A stretch of 64,000 nt of DNA, taken from positions 1 through 64,000 of the forward strand of contig CAIKVT010000069.1 in NCBI GenBank assembly GCA_903830945.1. Direction: 5' to 3'. Shown here piece by piece: positions 43,789 to 52,479 of this stretch; the stretch's first letter is position 1; every line of letters starts with the position of its first letter. The notes beneath the pieces were generated by a model. That model saw only the letters and a list, made by a program, of their open reading frames with translations. It was not told the origin of the DNA and searched no databases. The position numbers and the translations under genes were made by a program. This stretch comes from an uncultured Elusimicrobia bacterium (GTDB taxonomy: Bacteria > Elusimicrobiota > Elusimicrobia > UBA1565 > UBA9628).

Positions 43789-46395
43789 ATGTCGACGACG
43801 GAGACCCTGCCCGACACGCCGGTGATGCGCCAGTACCAGGAGCTCAAGAGCCGCCATCCCGAGGCGCTCCTGTTCTTCCGCCTGGGCGACTTCTACGAGC
43901 TCTTCGGCCCTGACGCGCAGACCGCGGCACCACTCCTGGGCCTAGTGCTGACCGCCCGCCAAGGCGTGGCCATGTGCGGCGTGCCCTTCCATAGTTCCAA
44001 GACCTATCTGGCCAAGCTCCTCAAGGCCGGCCACAAGGTCGCCGTGGCCGAACAGATGGAGGACCCCTCCAAGACCAAGAAGCTGGTCAGGCGCGATATC
44101 ATCCGCCTCATCACGCCAGGAACCATCATCGAAGACGAACTCCTCGAGGCCACCGCCACCAATTTCCTGGTCGCGGTCGAGTTTGACATCGTGGGCTGGG
44201 GCGCGGCCTGCATCGACGTTTCGACCGGGGAATTCTGGGCCACCCAAGCCCTGAACGACCGCGGCAACCGCCGGCTCTTCGACCTGCTGGCGCGCGTGCG
44301 GCCGGCCGAGATGCTTTGCTCTCCAGAGGCCGCGGCGCAACTGCGGCCGGCCCTGCCCGCTGCGACCTGCGTGACCCTGGAAGCAACTCCACCCGAGTCC
44401 GCGCTGCCTCCGGCTTGGGCCCGGCAGTCCGTCTGGGTCAACCACCGGTTGGCCCTGCGCGCGGCCCTGCGCTGCCGCGGTTACGTAGCCCGCACCCAAT
44501 TCCACCTTCAGGAGCTCATCGCCCCGATCTACCGCGAGTCAGCCAACGAAATGCAGCTCGACGAAACGGCGCTGCGCACCCTGGAACTGGTGGACTCCTC
44601 ATCAGGAGACCGACGCCACAGCCTTTGGGGGCTTCTCAACTGCTGCCGCACGGCCATGGGCAGCCGCAAGCTACGACACTGGATCCTGCATCCCTCCACC
44701 GACCTCGCGGAGATCGAGCTGCGGCAAAACTGCGTGGAGGACCTTTTCGACAAGCCCGGAGCCCGCGAGGCCTTGGGAGAAATCCTGCGCGAGGTCTCGG
44801 ATCTGCCCCGCGTGGTGAGCCGCCTGAGCACCCGACAAGCCACGCCCCGGGACATGGCCGCCCTGCGCCGGTCCCTAACTCAACTGCCCCCCCTTGAGCT
44901 CTGGTTCAAGGCCAACGAGCTCTGTCCGGGCCTTACCACCCTGGCCCTGCAGCTGCAGGAGACCGCCGCAGGACTCTCGGCCTGCGCCGACTACCTCTCC
45001 CGCGCCCTAGTCGACGACCCTCCGGCCCGGCTCTCGGACGGACGGTTCATCCGCGAGGGCTTCCACGCCGAGCTCGACGAACTCAGGCTCCTGCGCTCGG
45101 ACAGCCAGACCTTCCTCTCCCGGCTGGAGGCCGAAGAGCGGCAGGCCTCAGGCATCGGCTCGCTCAAGGCCGGCTACAACTCGGTCTTCGGCTATTATTT
45201 CGAGATCACCAACGCGCATAAGGCGAAAGTCCCGGCCCGCTACACGCGCAAGCAGACCCTGACCAACGCGGAGCGTTACATCACCCCCGAGCTCAAGGAG
45301 CTCGAGAACAAGATCCTGGGCGCGGAGGAGAAGATCCTACGCCTGGAGGCCCGGCTTTTCGAGGAAGTCCGCGGCGAGGTCCTCAACCGCCACGACTCGA
45401 TCCAGCGCCTAGGGGCACTTCTGGCTGAACTCGACGTGTTCAACGCCCTGGCCGACAGCGCCGCGCTCTATGAATTCATCAAGCCTCAGGTGGACCTCAG
45501 CCACGACCTGGATATCGTAGACGGACGCCACCCGGTCCTGGCCGCAGTCCTGCCGGCCGGAACCTTTGTTCCCAATTCCCTGAACTTGAACGCCCGCGCC
45601 CCGCAGATCATCGTCCTGACCGGACCCAATATGTCTGGCAAGTCCACCTATCTGCGCCAGAACGCGCTCATCGCGGTGCTGGCCCAGATGGGCTCCTTCG
45701 TACCCGCCAAGTCCGCGCGGATCGGCATCGTAGACAAGATCCTCACCCGCATCGGCGCCCAGGACGCCCTGGCCCAAGGCGCCTCCACATTCATGGTGGA
45801 AATGAACGAGACCTCCCAGATCCTCAAGTCAGCCACCCCACGCAGCCTGGTCATCCTCGACGAGGTAGGCCGCGGCACCTCCACTTTCGACGGCATCTCC
45901 ATCGCCTGGGCGGTTCTGGAACACCTGCAGGGCGCCTACGCCACTCCCGGAGAACCGGAAGGACCTCGAGGACCGCGCACGCTCTTCGCCACGCACTATT
46001 TCGAGCTCACCGAACTGGCCCACCGCCTGGAAGGCGTAGCCAACGCCAACGTCGAGGCCCGGGAGTGGACCAACGCGGAAGGCCGCACCGAGGTAGTGTT
46101 CCTGCACAAGATCTCAGAGGGGCCGGCCGACCGCTCCTACGGTATCCACGTCGCGGCCCTGGCGGGCCTCCCTCCCGCCGTCCTGGCCCGCGCCAGAGAA
46201 ATCCTCTCCACTTTAGAGAATGAGTCCGCCTCTGGGCGGCTGGCCAACTCACCAGCCCAACCCACGGGCGGAGACCCCGAACTGCCCCTCTTCGACGACA
46301 ACCCGATCCTGCACGCCCTGCGGCTCCTGGATCCCGAGTCCATGACGCCGCTTGAGGCACTCGAAGCCATCACAGCCCTAAAAAAGAAGCTCTAG
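43789..46395 (+). CDS. mutS: DNA mismatch repair protein MutS
   Basis: An 868-residue mismatch sensor. The mismatch-binding F-x-E is F35-Y-E37 in LGDFYELFG. Domains II-IV follow in normal order, then the ABC-type ATPase: Walker A GPNMSGKS (612-619), signature STFMVEMNET, Walker B LVILDEVGRGTSTFDG. Length matches family MutS1. mutL starts 3 nt downstream, so mismatch repair is a two-gene operon. There is no Shine-Dalgarno before the ATG. Confidence 0.97.
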   Translation: MSTTETLPDTPVMRQYQELKSRHPEALLFFRLGDFYELFGPDAQTAAPLLGLVLTARQGVAMCGVPFHSSKTYLAKLLKAGHKVAVAEQMEDPSKTKKLVRRDIIRLITPGTIIEDELLEATATNFLVAVEFDIVGWGAACIDVSTGEFWATQALNDRGNRRLFDLLARVRPAEMLCSPEAAAQLRPALPAATCVTLEATPPESALPPAWARQSVWVNHRLALRAALRCRGYVARTQFHLQELIAPIYRESANEMQLDETALRTLELVDSSSGDRRHSLWGLLNCCRTAMGSRKLRHWILHPSTDLAEIELRQNCVEDLFDKPGAREALGEILREVSDLPRVVSRLSTRQATPRDMAALRRSLTQLPPLELWFKANELCPGLTTLALQLQETAAGLSACADYLSRALVDDPPARLSDGRFIREGFHAELDELRLLRSDSQTFLSRLEAEERQASGIGSLKAGYNSVFGYYFEITNAHKAKVPARYTRKQTLTNAERYITPELKELENKILGAEEKILRLEARLFEEVRGEVLNRHDSIQRLGALLAELDVFNALADSAALYEFIKPQVDLSHDLDIVDGRHPVLAAVLPAGTFVPNSLNLNARAPQIIVLTGPNMSGKSTYLRQNALIAVLAQMGSFVPAKSARIGIVDKILTRIGAQDALAQGASTFMVEMNETSQILKSATPRSLVILDEVGRGTSTFDGISIAWAVLEHLQGAYATPGEPEGPRGPRTLFATHYFELTELAHRLEGVANANVEAREWTNAEGRTEVVFLHKISEGPADRSYGIHVAALAGLPPAVLARAREILSTLENESASGRLANSPAQPTGGDPELPLFDDNPILHALRLLDPESMTPLEALEAITALKKKL

Positions 46396-46398
46396 TAC

Positions 46399-48228
46399 AT
46401 GACCGCTAACGCCTTTCCCAAGGACGGTCCCACACATTCCAACGCGTTCCCTGATGGCACGCAAGCCATCCACAAACTTACTCCGGAGGTCGCCAGCCGC
46501 ATCGCCGCGGGCGAGGTCATCGAGCGTCCCGCCTCGGCCCTCAAAGAACTCCTAGAAAACGCGCTCGATGCCGGCGCCCGGCGTATCACGGTTGAATGCG
46601 CGGGGGCGGGCCGGGCCTCTTTACGTGTGGTCGACGACGGATGTGGCATGTCGCCCGAGGACTGCGCGCTGGCCCTGGAGCGCCACGCCACGAGCAAAAT
46701 CATGGACCTCGACGATCTCGAGACGCTGACGACCTTCGGATTCCGCGGCGAGGCGCTCTACGCCGCGGCCGCGGTCTCGCGCCTAAGCATCACCAGCACC
46801 CCGCGCGGGGCCGAATCGGGCTGGAAGGTCACGGCCGAGGGCGGCAAGATCGTCTCCTCGAGCCCGGCCCCGGCGGTCCCCGGCACGACCGTGGAACTGC
46901 GCGACCTGTTCTACAACACGCCGGCGCGGCGCAAGTTCCTCAAGTCAGACGCCTACGAGCGGGGCCGCCTGGCCGCGGTCGTCGAAGAAGCGGCCTTAGC
47001 CGACCCAGGGCTCTCCCTGACCTACAAGTCTGAAAACCGAACCGTGCTGCGCTTTGCGGCCGAGCCCGGCCGGGACCTGGCCGACGGCCTGGCCCGCCGT
47101 TCCGTGCGGGTCCTGGGAGAAGCCGCCGCCGCGGGACTCATCCCCATCGTGGTGGAACGGCCGGAGATGACACTGCGCCTCTTCGTCTCGCGCTTCGACG
47201 CGCTAGCGGCGACGCGCGAGTTCCAGTATTGGTTCGTCAACCGCCGGCCAGTCTCGGCACGCATCCTGCAGCAGGCACTCTACCGAGCCTTCCAGGGCCG
47301 ACCCTCGAACCGGCACCCGGTCTGCCTAGGGCATCTAGAGCTTCCCGGTAACGCTTTCGACGTAAACGTGCATCCCGGCAAACGCGAGATCCGCTTTAAG
47401 TCCGACCGCGACGTCTTCGAGCTGGTCTCCGGGCTGGTGGCATCCGCCCTGCTCAAGTCCAAGCCCGCCGCCGCCATCATCCCTCTCGCCCGCAACTCCC
47501 CCCCCGGAGGGGGCGCGCCAGGGCGCGCCACCGCATCTCTGATACACGAAGCGCCCGCCGGCTATCAGGCCTCGCTGGCTCTAGAAAGCGCTCCAGCCGA
47601 GGCACTCGCGGCCGAGGAGGGCGCGCCGCGCTGGTTCACCCCGCCCTTCCGCTACCTAGGACAGATCGAGCGGGCCTACCTGGTCTTCGAAGCTGCGGGA
47701 GGACTTTTCGTCCTGGATCAGCACGCAGCGGCGGAGCGCGTTCTCTTTGAGAAGTATCTCTCCGAGATCGCGCACGGGCGGGCCCGTTCGCAAAAACTCA
47801 TATTGCCCATGACCGTTGACCTCCCCGCCTCGGCAACACAGAAGGTGCTCTCCCAGCAAGACCGCTTAGAGCGGCTGGGGTTCGTCTTCGCGCCGTTCGG
47901 CAAGCGCGGTCTCAACTGCCTGGCCGTGCCGGCCCTCTTCCACAAGGAAGCGGACCTCAAGGACCTGGTACATCGTCTCCTGGATTCTCTGCACGACCCA
48001 GTCGCGGTAGCCGAGGCCGTCAAGCACGACGCGGTGGCGACCATCGCATGCAAGGCCGCGGTCAAAGCCCACGACGCGCTCTCCGATGCTGAGGCGCTGC
48101 GCCTCATCGAGGATCTCAAGGACTGCCGCGACGGGTCCTGCTGCCCGCACGGACGGCGCACCATGCTGGCTCTCTCTCGCGAAGAGCTCGCGCGGCGCTT
48201 CCAACGGTCCGGAGCTCCTCCCCTTTAG
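46399..48228 (+). CDS. mutL: DNA mismatch repair protein MutL (endonuclease type)
   Basis: A 609-residue GHKL ATPase that links MutS to strand cleavage. N-terminal motifs are LKELLENALDAGA, DDGCGM and RHATSKI plus FGFRGEAL. The C-terminal domain carries the metal-binding endonuclease motif DQHA-x2-E-x4-E (D440 to E451) and the later C582-P-H-G585, so it should nick DNA itself; accordingly no MutH is needed. The linker (about 340-410) is variable as usual. Confidence 0.96.
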   Translation: MTANAFPKDGPTHSNAFPDGTQAIHKLTPEVASRIAAGEVIERPASALKELLENALDAGARRITVECAGAGRASLRVVDDGCGMSPEDCALALERHATSKIMDLDDLETLTTFGFRGEALYAAAAVSRLSITSTPRGAESGWKVTAEGGKIVSSSPAPAVPGTTVELRDLFYNTPARRKFLKSDAYERGRLAAVVEEAALADPGLSLTYKSENRTVLRFAAEPGRDLADGLARRSVRVLGEAAAAGLIPIVVERPEMTLRLFVSRFDALAATREFQYWFVNRRPVSARILQQALYRAFQGRPSNRHPVCLGHLELPGNAFDVNVHPGKREIRFKSDRDVFELVSGLVASALLKSKPAAAIIPLARNSPPGGGAPGRATASLIHEAPAGYQASLALESAPAEALAAEEGAPRWFTPPFRYLGQIERAYLVFEAAGGLFVLDQHAAAERVLFEKYLSEIAHGRARSQKLILPMTVDLPASATQKVLSQQDRLERLGFVFAPFGKRGLNCLAVPALFHKEADLKDLVHRLLDSLHDPVAVAEAVKHDAVATIACKAAVKAHDALSDAEALRLIEDLKDCRDGSCCPHGRRTMLALSREELARRFQRSGAPPL

Positions 48229-48347
48229 CCTACTTCAGGGATGCAGCCTGCGCCAGTCGATCCCGGAGTCATGCGCTCGATGCGAGAAGCATATGGATAG
48301 TCCTCTTATCGACGAGCAGTACGATAAATTTTTACCGATTTTGGGTC

Positions 48348-48375
48348 TTGACAAAATTTCTTCTCCTGCTATACT
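48348..48375 (+). promoter_or_regulatory. Strong promoter of a small RNA gene
   Basis: Perfect TTGACA (48348-48353), 16-nt spacer, TATACT (48370-48375). It lies in the 220-nt gap between the convergent mutL and SDR genes and points at a short hairpin-terminated unit, not at any ORF. Confidence 0.7.
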
Positions 48376-48381
48376 CATAGG

Positions 48382-48438
48382 GCAGGGGCGCTAAAGCGGT
48401 CGATAGAACGACGCCAGCTTGAGCGCCCCTCGCTTTTT
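48382..48438 (+). ncRNA. Candidate small RNA (about 57 nt) ending in an intrinsic terminator
   Basis: Transcription from the promoter at 48348-48375 should begin near 48382. Arms AGGGGCGCT (48384-48392) and AGCGCCCCT (48422-48430) pair perfectly over 9 bp. Inside, AAGC/GCTT and GTCG/CGAC continue the fold, giving one long interrupted hairpin. CGCTTTTTC follows directly, so RNA polymerase should stop near 48438. There is no ORF in the transcript and no gene downstream on this strand. I recognise no known RNA family. Confidence 0.6.
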
Positions 48439-48448
48439 CACGATTCGC

Positions 48449-49900
48449 TCATTCCCCCGGCGATTGGAGTGCGGCCAGGTAACGCCCGAAAGCACGCATG
48501 GCGCGCAGGTGGATGACCGCCTGGGTCAGACTGTAGAGCGGCCAGGGCAGGGCCGGCCGATAGTCGTGGATGCCGACCAAGAGGATCCGGCCGCCTAGGA
48601 CCTGCCGGAACTCCAGGCGCGGCCGGCCCGTGACACGCTGAACTCGGCGCACCAGGGCCCCTCCCGTGATGTAGAAGACTTGACGCGAGTCGCTCTGACT
48701 GCGGTCCTGGGCGAAGGTAAGCTCCACCAGGCACAGGCGCGAACCGACTAGGCGAAAACGCACATTGCGACCGGAATCCACGTCCGCGCGCAGCACCCAC
48801 CGGAAGCGCCGGCCCAGGAAGGCCCCGTACTGCTCCGCAGCCCAACGCGCGGTACGCCCGGAAGGCAGGTCCAGACGCTGGATCGAGCGTACGTCGTAAC
48901 GGTAAAGTTCGCGCCAGGGAGCGTGGCGCAACGGGTGCGGATCGCGGCCCATGCGGGTCAAAGCCTGGCCCCGGGCCGTTGCGGCCCGAACAGCGACGTC
49001 GAAAGGGATGCCCGGCACACTCGCTGCCTCCTGCAGACGCCGGTCTCGGCAGACCATGGAATGCCGAACGCTCTCAATAAGGGGCGCGACCAAGGCCTGC
49101 GACGCGCCGGTCACCAGGCCCAGCCAGGACCGGCACCAGAAAGTCCCAGGGACCGCAACGCTGAAGAAGCGGCGCTTGAGCCCCAAAAGGACCGCCGTAC
49201 GCTCCAAAAGCTGGCGGTAGGTCATGACGTCCGCGGAGCCAATGTCCCAGCTGCGACTCTGGGAGGCGGGATGCTCCAAGCAGTAGATGAGCAGGGCCAG
49301 CACATCATCAAGCGCGATAGGCTGGGTGAGGTTGCGCGACCAGGGCGGGCAGGGAATGACGGGCGCGCGCGCGACCAACGCACGGAACATACGATAAGAG
49401 GATCCGCCAGGCCCGACGATGATGCTGGCGCGCAGGGCCGTGACCGGCACATCGCCGCTGGCCAAGGTCTTCTCGACCTCCAGGCGACTGCGCAGATGAA
49501 CGGAGAGGGCCTGGTCGTCCGGAATAAGACCGCCCAGGTACACGATCTGCCGGACCCCCGCCTGAGCCGCGGCCCGGGCGAAATTGTCCGCGCAGATGAG
49601 GTCGAAATCCTGGAAGAAGCCCTGGGTCAGGTGCGCCGATGGCAGCATGGAGTGGACGAGGTAGACGGCCTGCTCCGCGCCCTGCAGAGCAGCTTCGCAC
49701 TGCAAAAGGGAGAACAGGTCGCAGCGCCGCCACTCCACAGGAAGGTCCGGCGCCGGATGGGGCGGATGGCGCGCTAAACCGATGACACGCCTCCGGCCGG
49801 CCAAGGCCGCGGTCAGCGCCCGGCCCACGAAGCCGGTCGCGCCCGCGATAGCGACAGTTCCCCTGGCCCCCACTTTAAGCCGTGCGCCCCGTCGCCTCAC
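48449..49900 (-). CDS. SDR-family NAD(P)-binding protein with DUF2867 domain
   Basis: A protein of about 483 residues. The N-terminal part is an atypical short-chain dehydrogenase of the NmrA kind: GATGFVGRAL nucleotide motif, YLGGLIPDD, then RASIIVGPGGSSYRM. The C-terminal part (about 340-480) matches what I know as DUF2867 (RFRWVLRADVDSGRNVRFRLVG). The substrate is unknown. The start is ambiguous: GTG at 49900 has GGAGG 5 nt upstream, ATG at 49921 gives a longer form and GTG at 49873 would begin 1 nt after the kinase stop. All overlap or abut the upstream kinase gene, so coupling is likely. Confidence 0.85.
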   Translation of the reverse strand: MRRRGARLKVGARGTVAIAGATGFVGRALTAALAGRRRVIGLARHPPHPAPDLPVEWRRCDLFSLLQCEAALQGAEQAVYLVHSMLPSAHLTQGFFQDFDLICADNFARAAAQAGVRQIVYLGGLIPDDQALSVHLRSRLEVEKTLASGDVPVTALRASIIVGPGGSSYRMFRALVARAPVIPCPPWSRNLTQPIALDDVLALLIYCLEHPASQSRSWDIGSADVMTYRQLLERTAVLLGLKRRFFSVAVPGTFWCRSWLGLVTGASQALVAPLIESVRHSMVCRDRRLQEAASVPGIPFDVAVRAATARGQALTRMGRDPHPLRHAPWRELYRYDVRSIQRLDLPSGRTARWAAEQYGAFLGRRFRWVLRADVDSGRNVRFRLVGSRLCLVELTFAQDRSQSDSRQVFYITGGALVRRVQRVTGRPRLEFRQVLGGRILLVGIHDYRPALPWPLYSLTQAVIHLRAMRAFGRYLAALQSPGE

Positions 49901-51890
49901 CCCCCGCCTCCAGAAATTCATCGAAGAACGCGGCGGCGGTACGCGGCCGCTTCTCCGGGTCGGCCTGTAAGGCCCGAATAAAGAAATCGTCGAAGGCTGG
50001 GGGCAGTCCCGGCGCCTTGCGGCTGGGTGGAATGAAAACCATGTTCATCTTGCTGAACAGCATCCCCGCGCTGGTCCCATCGAAAGGCCGCGCGCCGGTG
50101 AGCATCTCATAAAGACAGACGGCCAAGGAATAAAGGTCCGACTCGGCGCGCACCCGGCCGGCCTCGGCCTCTGGAGCCATGTAAGGCGGGGTGCCGGCCA
50201 CGGTGGCCGAGATGGAGAGCCGGCTCAAAGCGTCGTAAGCCTGCCGAGCCACGCCAAAGTCCATGACCTTGACGCGGTTGTCGCGGGTGATCATGATGTT
50301 GGTCGGCTTAAGGTCGCGATGGATGACCGCGCGGGAGTGGGCATAGGTCAGCGCCGAGCAGACCTGGATCAGCATACCCTTGATCTCCGGGATGCTGAGC
50401 CGGCCATTCTCGTAGACCACCAGATCTAGGGTCTTTCCGTCAAGATACTCGAATATCAAGAAGACCTCGCCCTCATGCTCGAAGATGCCGTGAATATTCA
50501 CGATATTGGGATGGTGCAGTTTGGCCACGGTGCGCGCCTCCGTCAGGAAACGCTCCCGCTCGCGTGGGTCGTTGCGGATCTCGTCGCGCATGCGCTTAAC
50601 CGCCACCCTGCGCTGTAAGGAAAGGTCCTCGGCCTCATAGACCGCACCCATACCGCCCATGCCGATCTGGCGCAAGACGCGGTAACCCGCAGGCAGGCCA
50701 GGCAAAGAAATCCCCGTCCCGGTCAGCGGCGACACGCTGGAGATGGGCTTTGACGGCATGGGCTTGCGCAGAAAAAAGAACAGCACCAAAAGCGCCACAC
50801 CGGCCGCTAGCCAAGCCGACGCCATCAACAGGCGACGCCGGGTCGCAGCCCCTGGATGGACCATCAAAAATGGAGCCGCATCGAGCCCGGGGTCCGCCGT
50901 GAAGAGCGCGAGTAGCTCCTGGACGTCCGCAGCGGTCAAGGCCCGGTGCCGGCGCAGGGCGAAACCCGTCGCATCGAGCCGGGCCGCCTGCTCCAGCGAG
51001 CGCAGGCTGCCGGTGCGGTCACCCGCGCCGGCCTGGGCGTAGGCGAGCTGGTACCAGGCCCATGCCCGATCCGGCCGGATTTCAAAAGAAGCGTCGGCCG
51101 AATGCTGGGCTTCTTGATATTTCCCCGCGCGGTTCAGGATGAAGGCGTAGACACTATGCAGGCCGGAAGCCTGAGGCTTGATGCGCAGGGCCGTGCGCAC
51201 CTCGCTCAAGGCTTCATCGTGCCGTCCCAGCATGGAAAGAGCCGCGGCCTTGAGCACGCCGGCCAGGAGTTCCCCCTCCGGCGCGAACCCCGCAGCGGCG
51301 TGGGCCGCGGTCAAGGCCGCGGCCCAGTCGCGGCGGCGCAAGCCTTCCTGGGCCCGCAACAGCTCTATTTTATAGGAGGCTGGCGGCACAGCGGATAAAA
51401 TCAACGTCGCGGCGACCGGGGCCGCAGTCGTGGATCCCGGTGCCGGAGCGTAGCCAGCGCGCTTAAGGGGCTCGCCCAAGACGTTCAGAAGCTGGGCACG
51501 GGTCTGGGCCGTCATAGCCGCCAGCGCCTCATCGGCACGTAGGCTTAACCGGCGGCGTCTTTCCTCGCGCGCGACGAGACCTAGTCCCTCGGGGTCCTCC
51601 TGGAGTTCCCGCAACTGCAACAGGCGCCGGCCCAGAAGCACGAAGTCGGCCTCGGCCCGACCGCGGTCGGATGAGTCGGCAATGAAGCGCTGGATCGATT
51701 CACGCTCCAGCGGCCCCAGCGCGCCCCAGGCTTCCGCCTTGTGCCGAGGCGAGACCTCGGACGAGAGCAAGGCGCTCATGCCGGAAAGCGATGTCGGGGA
51801 CTCGTCGCGCCTCTCCTGCGCCGCCGCACCGGCGCCCAAGAGGGCGGCCGCCAGGAGCAGGATTTTGGTCCACACGCGCGCGCGTTCCAT
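49875..51890 (-). CDS. Membrane Ser/Thr protein kinase with extracytoplasmic TPR domain
   Basis: A 671-residue protein. A signal sequence (1-25) is followed by a helical domain with TPR-like repeats (about 170-315), one membrane helix (about 353-374) and a Hanks-type kinase at the C-terminus. Kinase landmarks: glycine loop GMGGMGAVYEAED, K432 in VAVKRM, D526 in HRDLKPTN, D544 in DFG, and the APE-like MAPEAE. The TPR part would face the periplasm and the kinase the cytoplasm, the reverse order of PknB-type kinases, where the kinase comes first. It could sense an envelope ligand or protein. The SDR gene overlaps its end. Confidence 0.92.
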   Translation of the reverse strand: MERARVWTKILLLAAALLGAGAAAQERRDESPTSLSGMSALLSSEVSPRHKAEAWGALGPLERESIQRFIADSSDRGRAEADFVLLGRRLLQLRELQEDPEGLGLVAREERRRRLSLRADEALAAMTAQTRAQLLNVLGEPLKRAGYAPAPGSTTAAPVAATLILSAVPPASYKIELLRAQEGLRRRDWAAALTAAHAAAGFAPEGELLAGVLKAAALSMLGRHDEALSEVRTALRIKPQASGLHSVYAFILNRAGKYQEAQHSADASFEIRPDRAWAWYQLAYAQAGAGDRTGSLRSLEQAARLDATGFALRRHRALTAADVQELLALFTADPGLDAAPFLMVHPGAATRRRLLMASAWLAAGVALLVLFFFLRKPMPSKPISSVSPLTGTGISLPGLPAGYRVLRQIGMGGMGAVYEAEDLSLQRRVAVKRMRDEIRNDPRERERFLTEARTVAKLHHPNIVNIHGIFEHEGEVFLIFEYLDGKTLDLVVYENGRLSIPEIKGMLIQVCSALTYAHSRAVIHRDLKPTNIMITRDNRVKVMDFGVARQAYDALSRLSISATVAGTPPYMAPEAEAGRVRAESDLYSLAVCLYEMLTGARPFDGTSAGMLFSKMNMVFIPPSRKAPGLPPAFDDFFIRALQADPEKRPRTAAAFFDEFLEAGGEATGRTA

Positions 51891-51898
51891 AGGATTTT

Positions 51899-51927
51899 AG
51901 TGTAAAGGCCCGGGTCTGGCTTATCAA
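51899..51927 (-). promoter_or_regulatory. Promoter of the Ser/Thr kinase gene
   Basis: On the minus strand TTGATA (51927-51922), 17-nt spacer, TACACT (51904-51899). The ATG at 51890 is 8 nt downstream and no Shine-Dalgarno is present, so the mRNA is probably leaderless. Confidence 0.6.
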
Positions 51928-51959
51928 CGGCCTTTGGATTTTTACGAAAACGAAAAGTG

Positions 51960-52046
51960 CGGAGAGGAAGGGATTCGAACCCCTGAGGCGGTTGCCCGCC
52001 TAGCGGTTTTCAAGACCGCCGCCTTCGAGTCCTCACTCTGTCCTCC
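51960..52046 (-). pseudogene. tRNA-Ser(UGA)-like sequence with aberrant 5' part
   Basis: The 3' two-thirds are a normal tRNA-Ser: anticodon stem GCGGU/ACCGC, loop CUUGAAA (anticodon UGA), long variable arm GGCGG/CCGCC, T-arm and acceptor strand CCUCUCC with discriminator G. The 5' part is wrong: acceptor GGAGGAC mispairs at positions 6-7, U8 is A, and the D-stem cannot form normally, although GAGT-GAGG-ACTC makes a different small hairpin. Total length (87 nt) is typical. It may be a decayed gene, a recombination remnant or an assembly error. Confidence 0.6.
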
Positions 52047-52479
52047 GTTTGCATCTAAAAGCTCTTACATTTTAATCAAAATCACAGCATCCGTGCTTGC
52101 CAAATCCCTCCCCTGGAATAAAATTAGCAGGGGATTGTTTGTCCGCTTTGGAGCCACTTTGGAGTTCAGTGAAGGTATAGCGTGCTTGGATTGTGGAGCG
52201 CCAAGCGGTCGAGGGCATCGCTGATCTTCCCTGCAACGCCCTCAAGCCCTTGAGGTGCCGCCGTTGGGGTCCTGCTGCGTTGTTTCTTACAGAAAATAGA
52301 CTCCGCGGGGTCATGGTTGTTGGCTTCGTCCGCCCCAATTCTAAATTAAAGATGGCAGCTGCCCCATATCGCGACGGGGGTACCGGGACGAATACCTCTT
52401 TTAAATGACCTTTCTCGCTGCGGCGTGGAAGGATAAAACTGGTCTGAATAGTATCGGACTGGGTTCCATAGGACATTCT
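52047..52479. other. 433-nt stretch without a supported gene
   Basis: The only sizeable frame (minus, 52072-52476) has no good start, no recognisable motif and odd composition. I looked for integrase motifs next to the tRNA-like sequence and saw none. It may contain decayed coding sequence or the 3' region of the outer-membrane protein transcript. Confidence 0.4.

Noticed and set aside
48384-48430. Hairpin considered as the terminator of the minus-strand SDR gene
   Set aside because: On the minus strand no T-run follows the stem; the T-run and promoter are both on the plus strand.
52072-52476. 134-codon minus frame next to the damaged tRNA-Ser, considered as an integrase remnant
   Set aside because: No Arg-His-Arg-Tyr or serine recombinase motifs could be found in any of the three frames.
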